From: Christensenellaceae bacterium
GTDB lineage: Bacteria; Bacillota; Clostridia; Christensenellales; CAG-138
NCBI GenBank assembly: GCA_031261085.1
Contig: JAISKB010000002.1
Location: 1-59,863 of the forward strand
Direction of reading: 5' to 3'
Length of the DNA stretch: 59,863 nucleotides
In this document: positions 53,413-59,863 of the stretch, in pieces
Numbering within the stretch: the first letter of the stretch is position 1
Layout: every line of letters starts with the position of its first letter
Position numbers and translations under genes: made by a program
Notes under the pieces: generated by a model
What the model was told of the DNA's origin: nothing
The model's database searches: none
Seen by the model: only the letters and a program-made list of their open reading frames with translations

Positions 53413-53453
53413 CTGCCCTTAACCCCCGCTGTTAGCAGAGGGTTGGAGGGCAG
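53413..53453. repeat. Long imperfect palindrome after YerC-type gene
   Basis: CTGCCCT and AGGGCAG form the outer arms, with AACCC/GGGTT and GCTG/CAG-type pairs inside. It has no T-run and shares the AACCCC flank of other palindromes in the window. Confidence 0.55.
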
Positions 53454-53463
53454 GAGGTATGGG

Positions 53464-53739
53464 TTAGCCGCAGCAGCTATGCTTCACGCGGTCGGATTCC
53501 TCGGCGCGTTTGGCGTTGTTCCACTTGTTCATGGTGCCTACCAAATACCCGGTGATGCGGCGGATGCGCTCGAAGGGCTGGTCGCTCAGATGATATTGCA
53601 AATCCACATATTCGCCATCCAGGGTGATGTCCATGCGCGCAATGTTGCGGCCGGGGTAGCTCTTGGCGCCATGCGCGAGGTACGCGTTGATTTCCGATTG
53701 TTCCATCGTGCCGCCGATAATGTTTATTTCAGGGCCCAT
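53464..53739 (-). CDS. Small protein resembling the C-terminus of anaerobic ribonucleotide reductase
   Basis: This 91-residue protein ends with FERIRRITGYLVGTMNKWNNAKRAEESDRVKHSCCG. That segment matches the C-terminal end of NrdD-type anaerobic ribonucleoside-triphosphate reductases (PF13597), where the glycyl-radical region and a RVTGYL-like motif occur. The rest (PEINIIGGTMEQSEINAYLAHGAKSY, RMDITLDGEYVDLQYHL) is not from NrdD. Such short NRDD-like proteins occur in Clostridia, role unknown. GAGGAAC precedes the ATG. It ends with a Cys pair. It is divergent from the Crp-type gene across an AT-rich 107 bases. Confidence 0.75.
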   Translation of the reverse strand: MGPEINIIGGTMEQSEINAYLAHGAKSYPGRNIARMDITLDGEYVDLQYHLSDQPFERIRRITGYLVGTMNKWNNAKRAEESDRVKHSCCG

Positions 53740-53846
53740 TTTTGTTCCTCTTTTCTGTATATAGTGAAAATATACTTATTCTTTATTTTATTGTACTATA
53801 TATTGTAGTGGAATACTGTTGCAAATACAACAAATATGGAGGTTTT

Positions 53847-54476
53847 ATGACCGGACCATTGTTTGCGGGCATCTGTGATGCGGATGTAGAGAAGATGCTG
53901 CGCTGCTTCAACGCCAGCACGCGGCATTATGGCGCCGGGGTAGATATACCTTGGCTGGAATCCAGGCGGCGCATCGGCGTGCTGCAGATGGGCCGCGCGG
54001 AGCTGATACGCTTGGACGGGGAAGGCAACCGCACGATGCTGGAGCGGCTGGAGCAGGGAGATGTGTTTGGCGAGATGCTGCGCCCCTCGGTGGCGCTGGA
54101 GAGCCTTAGCCTGCAGTGTACGGCGCCCTGCGAGGTGCTGTTCATAGACGGAACGGATATTATAAAGCGCTGCGAAAGGGCCTGCGTGCACCATAGTGCG
54201 CTGGTGGATAACCTGCTGGGGCTTATCGCCGATAAAGCGGTGCGCCTGAGCGAGCGGGTGGAGGTATTGAGCTGCCGCAGCATACGCGCCAAGCTCATGG
54301 TATATTTTCAGCTGCTGCAGGTCAAACAGGGCGGGGCGCGCATAGTTGTGCCCATGAGCCTTACCGAATTGGCGGATTATATCTGCGTGGAACGAAGCGC
54401 CATGATGCGTGAGCTCAAGCATATGGAGCAGGATGGGAGCATAGAGCGGGCGCGGCGGGAGATTGTGTTGAAGTAG
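53847..54476 (+). CDS. Crp/Fnr-family transcriptional regulator
   Basis: This 209-residue regulator has an N-terminal cyclic-nucleotide-binding-like beta barrel (about 5-115; GVLQMGRAELIRLDGEGNRTMLERLEQGDVFGEML), a connecting helix, and a C-terminal HTH (about 165-205; MSLTELADYICVERSAMMRELKHMEQDG). The barrel lacks the arginine pocket for cAMP, and no Fnr-type Cys cluster is visible, so its signal is unknown. ATG at 53847 follows GGAGG; the earlier 35 codons lie in AT-rich non-coding sequence. The divergent NrdD-like gene is a possible target. Confidence 0.88.
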   Translation: MTGPLFAGICDADVEKMLRCFNASTRHYGAGVDIPWLESRRRIGVLQMGRAELIRLDGEGNRTMLERLEQGDVFGEMLRPSVALESLSLQCTAPCEVLFIDGTDIIKRCERACVHHSALVDNLLGLIADKAVRLSERVEVLSCRSIRAKLMVYFQLLQVKQGGARIVVPMSLTELADYICVERSAMMRELKHMEQDGSIERARREIVLK

Positions 54477-54523
54477 GGGGATTTTATTTGCGGGGGCAGG
54501 TGCCCCGCGAAAAACGGTCTCCC

Positions 54524-54550
54524 AAAAAAATTCCCCTCCGCCGGGAGGGG
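54524..54550 (-). terminator. Terminator of yabE-rsmA, member of the dispersed palindrome family
   Basis: CCCCTCC (54533-54539) and GGAGGGG (54544-54550) form the stem; on the minus strand AATTTTTTT follows (54524-54532). The flank AACCCC before the stem is shared with the element at 24516. Confidence 0.8.
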
Positions 54551-55369
54551 TTAAGGGGTGGGTAAATCTAATTCCTTGGCCAGCGCCGCAAATTCTTCCG
54601 GCGTCAGCTCCTCGGCCCGGGCCTGGGGCGATATGCCGCAGCGGGCCATCGCGCCCGGTGCGCCGGGCAAGGCCTTTAGGTTGTTGGCCAGCGTTTTGCG
54701 CCGCATGGCGAAGGCCATATGCAGTAAGGCGGGCAGGTTGCTTAGCGGCTCCCTGTCGTTTTTTGTAAGCAAAACCACGGTGGAGTCCACACTGGGCTGC
54801 GGGTAGTAGCTGCCCGGCGAAAGCCGCAGTAGCTCCGCAACCTCGTACCCATACTGCGCCAGCACCGCAAGCGGGCCATACACCTTCTCCCGCGGGCGTG
54901 CAAAAAACCGCGCTGCCGCTTCGGTCTGCAGCATCAGCGCCATGCGCAGGGCCGGTAAGGCGCTGGTGAGCAGCCGCATGCAGATGGGCGTCGTGGCATA
55001 ATAGGGCAGGTTTGCCGCCACCGCAAAGGGGCCGCGCAGCGCTTCACGGTATATTTGGTTTAAGTCCGCCTTTAAAAAATCGGCATGGTAAAGGCGCAGG
55101 TTTGGTTCCCCTTCAAACAGCGCGCCCAATGCGGCGATCATGGCCGCGTCTATCTCCACCGCGCACACCCGCGGCGCGCCTTTAAGCAGCGCCCCCGTGA
55201 GCGCGCCCAGCCCGGGACCGATTTCCAGCACGGGCAGGCCGCCCGCACAGGCCGCCTCGGCAATTTGCGCTGCGGCATCCGGGTCTGCCAAAAAGTTTTG
55301 CCCCAGCGCCCGGTTGGGCGTGAGGCCAAAGCGCTGCAATATCTGCTGGATGACATGGGCATCCGTCAT
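54551..55369 (-). CDS. rsmA: 16S rRNA dimethyladenosine transferase RsmA/KsgA
   Basis: This 272-residue enzyme dimethylates two adenines near the 3' end of 16S rRNA. SAM-binding motif VLEIGPGLGALTGALL and the catalytic NLPYYATTPI are clear; LGQNFLADPDAA opens the fold. The C-terminal region with FAMRRKTLANNLKAL is typical. The start ATG at 55369 overlaps the yabE stop (ATGA), so the two genes are co-translated. In Bacillus the rnmV gene normally lies between yabE and ksgA; here it is absent, leaving a direct yabE-rsmA pair. The dispersed palindrome just downstream serves as terminator. Confidence 0.95.
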   Translation of the reverse strand: MTDAHVIQQILQRFGLTPNRALGQNFLADPDAAAQIAEAACAGGLPVLEIGPGLGALTGALLKGAPRVCAVEIDAAMIAALGALFEGEPNLRLYHADFLKADLNQIYREALRGPFAVAANLPYYATTPICMRLLTSALPALRMALMLQTEAAARFFARPREKVYGPLAVLAQYGYEVAELLRLSPGSYYPQPSVDSTVVLLTKNDREPLSNLPALLHMAFAMRRKTLANNLKALPGAPGAMARCGISPQARAEELTPEEFAALAKELDLPTP

Positions 55370-56550
55370 CGTTTTTTGACCCAAATCGTCACGTTATATT
55401 TGGTGCCCCAACGCCGCGCTTCCTTTTCGGTATTAAACCATAAATCCAGCTGATTCATGGGCTCGCCCCTGGAATTTTTATAGTTGCGGAACGCGCCGGT
55501 ATCGCGGGCCACGCCAAAGCCATACCCTTTTACATAGATTTCGGTGCGGTAGGTGATATAATACGGGTTGACCGCGATGGTGCCCAGCGCCGGTTTGGTG
55601 CCGGTGGCGGTGCGGGTGCCGGTGCAATAGGCGGTGATCTTATCCACCACCATCTTCTTCCAGCCGTTTTCGCCATCCACAGGAGCTTCGCGCCAGCGGC
55701 GGGTTTCGCCCACATAGTTGGTTTGATATTTTATCTTCGTGCCAATGCGGGTCACCTTATCCACCGCGGGGCTGGTGATGGTTTGATCCACCACCTCGCG
55801 TGAAACCTCCACGCCATCCTTTACCGTGATGCGCTGCGTGATCTGCTTTTCGCCGTTGGCGCCCACGACCTCTACCTTTTTATAATCCTCATACTGCTTA
55901 TCGTCCTTGATGACGATCTCATCATATTCCAGCGTTTTATAGCGCACCGCATAGGCTATATCCACCGCCGTATGCGTGATTTCCATGCCCGGCTCCAGGT
56001 TTTCAAACGGCAGCTCGGATAGCTCGTCCCCCGCGGTGTAGCTCACGTTGGCGCGGCGCAAGGCATCCCCCACCGTGCCGCTGGTCAAGTGCAGCACATG
56101 CGCCGTACCGTTCGATTTGACCGCCACGGGGTATGCGCGCGTAATGACGATTTCCATACCCTCGGCCAGCTCGGCCTGCTTATCCTGCGAAAGGATATCC
56201 CCTTCGCGCAGCGTTATGCCGGTTTCACGCAAAAAACCATCCACGCTGCGGGGCTGCACCCGGTAGGTGGTTATAAGGTCATCCTCTTTTAGCGTGACGG
56301 TCACGCGGCTATCCGGCGCCTTGAGCGAATACATAAAAAACGCCACCGATGCAACCAGGCAAAGCGCCAGTGCCAAGCCGCCCCACGGTATGCCCGCCTG
56401 CCGCCGTGCCCTCGGCTCCCCCTGCTGCGCGCCCCTTGCGGGGCCGCGCTTTTTACGCCGGGGCGCGCGCGAAGCGAACCCCGCAAATGCCGTCCGCATG
56501 CTTGCGCGGATGTTTTTCCATATCGAATTGCGTCTCCTGCGTCGCGCCAT
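55366..56550 (-). CDS. yabE: YabE-like G5/3D domain cell wall protein
   Basis: This 394-residue protein resembles B. subtilis YabE and the Rpf/stationary-phase wall hydrolases. A very basic N-terminus (1-53) is followed by one membrane helix (about 56-76), two DUF348 domains (VTVTLKEDDLITTYRVQPRSVDGFLRE; HVLHLTSGTVGDALRRANVS), a G5 domain (DKQYEDYKKVEVVGANGEKQITQRI) and a C-terminal 3D domain (VDKITAYCTGTRTATGTKPALGTIAVNP, with GVARDTGAF) that should cut glycan strands. The ATG at 56550 follows AAGGAGAG. It is the first gene of the yabE-rsmA pair, read from a good promoter. Confidence 0.94.
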   Translation of the reverse strand: MARRRRRNSIWKNIRASMRTAFAGFASRAPRRKKRGPARGAQQGEPRARRQAGIPWGGLALALCLVASVAFFMYSLKAPDSRVTVTLKEDDLITTYRVQPRSVDGFLRETGITLREGDILSQDKQAELAEGMEIVITRAYPVAVKSNGTAHVLHLTSGTVGDALRRANVSYTAGDELSELPFENLEPGMEITHTAVDIAYAVRYKTLEYDEIVIKDDKQYEDYKKVEVVGANGEKQITQRITVKDGVEVSREVVDQTITSPAVDKVTRIGTKIKYQTNYVGETRRWREAPVDGENGWKKMVVDKITAYCTGTRTATGTKPALGTIAVNPYYITYRTEIYVKGYGFGVARDTGAFRNYKNSRGEPMNQLDLWFNTEKEARRWGTKYNVTIWVKKR

Positions 56551-56575
56551 CGTCTCTCCTTAATTAAGCAGTCAT

Positions 56576-56605
56576 ATTGTATCAATTTCCGGGCAGTGCT
56601 GTCAA
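56576..56605 (-). promoter_or_regulatory. Sigma-A promoter of yabE-rsmA
   Basis: Minus-strand TTGACA (56600-56605) and TACAAT (56576-56581), spacer 18 bases, close before the yabE start. Confidence 0.78.
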
Positions 56606-56734
56606 ATGAACAGATTTTTCACACCCGTTTTTGGGGCCGCGTTCGCGGGCGCAGGCCCCCGTGCCCCGGGCCGGGCGCGCAGGGCGAGGCCGCAAAACTT
56701 GGTTTAAATTGTGTAAACTTTCCCTCTGCCCGCA

Positions 56735-56763
56735 TTTACAGGGAATGGTTGCCGGTTTATAAT
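56735..56763 (+). promoter_or_regulatory. Sigma-A promoter of the class B PBP gene
   Basis: TTTACA (56735-56740) and perfect TATAAT (56758-56763), spacer 17 bases, about 40 bases before the start codon. Confidence 0.8.
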
Positions 56764-56803
56764 GACCGTATACATGTGTCATACACAAAAGAAAGGTTTT
56801 TGC

Positions 56804-58957
56804 ATGAAACGCTTCGCCTGCTTGCTGCTTGCCCTGCTGACGCTATTGCCGCTTTTGGGGTGCTCCTCCTTGAGCGGGCGACAGGTTTGCCTGCAATTTT
56901 TAACCGCCATCGCCACCGGCAATTATGCCGATGCCTATGAATTGATCGATTCCTCCCTGCAATCCAGCGACCCGAACAACAAAGAAACCTCGGGTAAAAT
57001 CACCAAAGAGCAGTTTATCGGCAAGTATAGCGGCATATTCGATGTGCTGGGCATAACCGCCGTTACCTACGACGACGCGGATTTTACAATTAAAGAAGGG
57101 GATATCTTTACCACCGTTACCTTTACCGCCACCTATACGAGCGCGCTCGCCGGCGACTTGACCGACAGCTATCAGCTCGTTGCGGTGCGGGCGGGCGGGC
57201 GCTGGGTCGTCGAATGGTCGCCCAACCTCCTGTTCCCGGATATGCAATGGGGGGATACCATCCGCAAGGGCGTTGTCGCCGCCAAACGGGGCGAAATTTT
57301 GGCCGACGGGCAGATATTGGCCGCCACGGTGGGGACGGTATCGGTTTATGCCGTGCCCAGCAAAATTTCGGAACCGGGCGTGTTTTCGCAGCAAGCCGCC
57401 CTGCTTTTGGGCATGACCGAAGAGCAGGTAGAGGAACGCCTCAAAAAGGCCTATAACGACATGGTCATACTCAAGCAGATGCATACCGAGCAGCTCTCGG
57501 ATGTAGCGCGGGAGCAACTGCTCGAAGTGCCGGGCATCGGCATAGACGATGGCAATTATGGCACCCAGCGCGAATACCCGCAGGGCGAAATGCTGGCGCA
57601 TATACTGGGCTATGTGGGGCTTATCAGCGCCGAAACGGTAAAGGAAACCCGTGCGCTGGTAGATGCCATGAATGCGGGGCGCAGCGCGGAGGATGGCCTG
57701 TACACCACCGATTCCCGCGTGGGCAAGCTGGGGCTGGAGCAGCAATATGAGGCCCAGCTTAGGGGTAAGGATGGGTACCGCATATTCATCAATACCGCGC
57801 AGGGCACCAACCGCCGCACCATATACACCAAGCCGGTGCAGGATGGTTATGACCTGCACTTGGGCATCAACATGGCGCTGCAAAAGCGGCTGGATTTTAT
57901 ACTGCAATGCGAGCTGATGGATGAGGCGACCGGCGGCGCGGTAGTGGTTATGAACCCCAAAACGGGCAGGATCGAGGCCATGAGCAGCTGGCCCAGCTAC
58001 GATTTAAACCTGTTTGCCCGCGGCATATCCAGCTCGGATTACAACAATTTAATTTCCAAAGCCAACACCCCGCTCTACAACCGGCTGACGCAGGGCTTAT
58101 ACCCGCCCGGCTCGGTGTTTAAGGCGTTTACCGCCGCTGCCGCGCTGGATACGCAAACGCTGGATGAAAACTATGTGTTTACCGATAAAATCGCAGATGA
58201 TTACTGGCTGCCTTCCGAATTTGGCACTTGGCTGGGCAGCAAAATCAAGCGCGCCACCGTAAACCACCGTTACCTCACCCCGCTCAATATGCGCAGCGCC
58301 ATCGTATATTCCGACAACATCTATTTCGCCAACGCTTCGCTGCTGACCGGCTGGGATAATTTTGAAGCCTATCTGCACCAAATCGGCCTGAGCGATACCC
58401 TGCCCTTCGACCTGAACGTGGCCAGGGCGCAGCTGCACAACAAGGATACCGAACTAAGCCTGATGCTGTTGGCCGAAAGCGGCTATGGCCAAGGCGAAAT
58501 CCTCACAACCCCCCTGCAGATGGCCACGCTGTTTTGCGCGTTTGCCAACGATGGCGATGTGCCCACGCCCTATTTGGTGGAGGGCATGTATGCCGTAAAC
58601 GGCATAAAATATGATGTGGTGAGCCGCACCGTGCCCAAGGTATGGAAGCGCGGCATCATCAGCCAGCACGCGCTGGAGGTAATCACCCCCTACTTAAAGG
58701 ATGTTGTGATACCCCAATATAACGGTACGGGCCGGAGCCTGGGCGTAACCAGCTACACCGTGGCGGCAAAAACGGGCACCGCCGAAATCGGCAACGATAA
58801 GAGCCGCGAAATATCGTGGTTTGCGGGCTTCCGCGCCGATGCGCCCCAGGGCGAGGAGCGCCTGGTGCTGGTTATGCTGGAAATACCCGCCAACAGCGTG
58901 TATTCCTCCACAAAATTTACCATTGCGCGGGAGCTGCTTAAAAAGGATGCGCCCTAA
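56804..58957 (+). CDS. Class B penicillin-binding protein with MecA-type N-terminal domain
   Basis: This 717-residue transpeptidase cross-links peptidoglycan. It has a lipoprotein-like signal peptide (LLPLLGC), an NTF2-like MecA_N domain (about 28-140; FLTAIATGNYADAYELID), a dimer domain (to about 330) and the transpeptidase domain. The three active-site motifs are complete: SVFK with Ser437, SDN with Ser503 and KTG with Lys656. The layout resembles Staphylococcus PBP2a (MecA) and B. subtilis PbpC; whether it confers beta-lactam resistance cannot be read from sequence. GAAAGG precedes ATG at 56804. Terminated by a hairpin at 58984. Confidence 0.93.
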   Translation: MKRFACLLLALLTLLPLLGCSSLSGRQVCLQFLTAIATGNYADAYELIDSSLQSSDPNNKETSGKITKEQFIGKYSGIFDVLGITAVTYDDADFTIKEGDIFTTVTFTATYTSALAGDLTDSYQLVAVRAGGRWVVEWSPNLLFPDMQWGDTIRKGVVAAKRGEILADGQILAATVGTVSVYAVPSKISEPGVFSQQAALLLGMTEEQVEERLKKAYNDMVILKQMHTEQLSDVAREQLLEVPGIGIDDGNYGTQREYPQGEMLAHILGYVGLISAETVKETRALVDAMNAGRSAEDGLYTTDSRVGKLGLEQQYEAQLRGKDGYRIFINTAQGTNRRTIYTKPVQDGYDLHLGINMALQKRLDFILQCELMDEATGGAVVVMNPKTGRIEAMSSWPSYDLNLFARGISSSDYNNLISKANTPLYNRLTQGLYPPGSVFKAFTAAAALDTQTLDENYVFTDKIADDYWLPSEFGTWLGSKIKRATVNHRYLTPLNMRSAIVYSDNIYFANASLLTGWDNFEAYLHQIGLSDTLPFDLNVARAQLHNKDTELSLMLLAESGYGQGEILTTPLQMATLFCAFANDGDVPTPYLVEGMYAVNGIKYDVVSRTVPKVWKRGIISQHALEVITPYLKDVVIPQYNGTGRSLGVTSYTVAAKTGTAEIGNDKSREISWFAGFRADAPQGEERLVLVMLEIPANSVYSSTKFTIARELLKKDAP

Positions 58958-58983
58958 GAGTTGGTTTTTTGCTTATTCCTCAA

Positions 58984-59012
58984 CCCCGCTTTACTTTAGG
59001 CGGGGAATTTTT
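58984..59012 (+). terminator. Terminator of the class B PBP gene
   Basis: CCCCGC (58984-58989) and GCGGGG (59000-59005) pair around a 10-base loop, followed by AATTTTT. Confidence 0.8.
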
Positions 59013-59084
59013 GGAACGTTTTTGCGGGGGCGGTATTTACTTCTCCCGTGTGGCAATATGCATATTAGCTAGGAGCAAAAGAGT

Positions 59085-59669
59085 ATGTGGAAAAACAAAA
59101 GAAATATAATAGGTGCATTGATCATAGCGATAGCCTTGGTTGGGGTGATACAAGGAATGGTTCGCGGAATACGCATGGCGCAAGTATACGATACGATTGA
59201 TGAAGCGATTTCCAACGGGATATATCGAGACGAGAATGAAGAATATGAAGTCATAAAAAAATTAGATTATGGCGATAGAGTAGTTGTTATTACCTACAAC
59301 ATTGAACGTCTGCGCACTTGCTATGTGTACATAGTTGAAAGGCGGGAGGGCAAGTACAGAATGCCTTCTATTGCAATGAAGCTGGTAAGCATAGATCTAA
59401 CACAGAGCCTGGAAGGCTGGACATTGTATAAAAATCGGATTATCATAATGAGTTCAAAAGCATTTTATTGTAATGGAAATCAATTTGCCTCTGATGTGAC
59501 GTATAATCCCCTGATTAAAACAATGACGATTGGAGGCCAATCGCCGGATGAAATTATTGAACTCCAAGATGCTGACGGTGGTACGATATATCTATGGTAC
59601 TATTATGACTTGAAAGACCCCAAGGGTGAGATTAACCTTCCTGAAGAAGTTGTAACTGCAGTTCGATAA
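59085..59669 (+). CDS. Membrane-anchored protein of unknown function, AT-rich
   Basis: This 194-residue protein has one N-terminal membrane segment (NIIGALIIAIALVGVIQGMV, residues 7-26) and an otherwise soluble, beta-rich domain of about 165 residues (EEYEVIKKLDYGDRVVVITYNIERLRTCYVYIVERREGKY). No signal cleavage site or known domain is recognised. TAGGAGC lies 9 bases before the ATG. Codon use is AT-richer than in the PBP gene upstream, which suggests separate origin. It would sit in the membrane with its bulk outside. Function unknown. Confidence 0.75.
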   Translation: MWKNKRNIIGALIIAIALVGVIQGMVRGIRMAQVYDTIDEAISNGIYRDENEEYEVIKKLDYGDRVVVITYNIERLRTCYVYIVERREGKYRMPSIAMKLVSIDLTQSLEGWTLYKNRIIIMSSKAFYCNGNQFASDVTYNPLIKTMTIGGQSPDEIIELQDADGGTIYLWYYYDLKDPKGEINLPEEVVTAVR

Positions 59670-59676
59670 TTAATAG

Positions 59677-59863
59677 AGACTGCAATTCGGAAAGTCCTCG
59701 AGACAGCAGCCCTGATGATAGCGTGCCGGGGATGGGTGTTTATTACTATCAAACATACACAACAGAGAAAGGGTCTGTTCAAACGCAAAACGGAGTGCGT
59801 AGTGAAGCGATTCCAGAAATAGTTGCGGCGATTGTTCTTATTCGGGACGCAGTTTCTAATGTT
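59677..59863 (+). CDS. Possible open frame running off the window end
   Basis: After a TAG at 59674-59676 one frame stays open to the edge (about 62 codons) and reads plausibly (GVYYYQTYTTEKGSVQTQNG, then IVLIRDAVSNV). No clear start with a ribosome site is seen; a GTG near 59722 is possible. It could be the beginning of the next gene or a decayed fragment. Confidence 0.2.

Overview
The window looks like a chromosomal segment of an endospore-forming, fermentative member of the Clostridia (Bacillota). The evidence is a recognisable Spo0A, a SipL-type spore morphogenesis protein (three DUF3794 domains plus LysM), YabE next to RsmA, class III (Firmicute-type) fructose-1,6-bisphosphatase, PPi-type phosphofructokinase, two LPXTG-type surface proteins, strong AGGAGG ribosome sites and sigma-A promoters. 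No rRNA, tRNA, CRISPR array, insertion sequence or integrase was recognised. Most of the window is GC-rich; the visibly AT-richer parts are about 17.0-18.7 kb, 34.7-34.9 kb and the last 0.8 kb. The genus cannot be told from this sequence alone.

Layout. 0-6.4 kb (minus strand): the 5' part of a very large secreted Ig-like/X2-like repeat protein, a small DUF2442-like gene, and a two-component pair whose 7TMR-DISM sensor kinase ends after the HisKA domain with no ATPase domain. 6.6-9.4 kb: the TrkA/TrkH potassium system. 9.6-14.9 kb: class II aldolase with a DUF1292 gene; divergently, a glycosyltransferase/M29 aminopeptidase/uridine-kinase-like operon; then GAPDH. 14.9-20.7 kb: an LRR-LPKTG wall protein, an AT-rich island holding a small Xre repressor and a divergent Ltp-repeat membrane protein, an L,D-transpeptidase with SH3 domains, and a lipoprotein. 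20.8-24.4 kb: PPi-phosphofructokinase and fructose-1,6-bisphosphatase, divergently transcribed. 24.5-29.8 kb: an envelope cluster (lipoprotein phosphoesterase, signal peptidase I, Pro-rich coiled-coil lipoprotein, NlpC/P60 protein, membrane-anchored protein). 29.9-34.7 kb: bioY-birA with a BirA-type operator, a dicarboxylate/amino-acid symporter, and MgtE with a structured leader. 34.9-38.6 kb: a von Willebrand A surface protein with an apparent frameshift in its sorting signal, and PEP carboxykinase. 38.9-42.1 kb: a 56-residue ORF, spo0A and sipL. 42.2-49.3 kb: PepF, PutP, and an operon of DUF1015, AEC transporter, QueH and TfoX-C. 49.5-53.4 kb: L-lactate dehydrogenase behind a Rex-like operator, and a polar amino acid ABC transporter with a YerC/TrpR-type regulator. 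53.4-59.9 kb: a small NrdD-C-terminus-like protein, a Crp/Fnr-type regulator, rsmA-yabE, a class B penicillin-binding protein and an unrecognised AT-rich gene.

Together, fba, gap, pfp, fbp, pck and ldh cover the reversible trunk of glycolysis and gluconeogenesis plus NAD+ regeneration. Many of the remaining genes build or decorate the Gram-positive envelope. The best leads are the Ltp/Xre island, the kinase without a catalytic domain, the frameshifted sorting signal, cis-regulatory sites at bioY, ldh and mgtE, and a cluster of DnaA-box-like sequences between spo0A and sipL.
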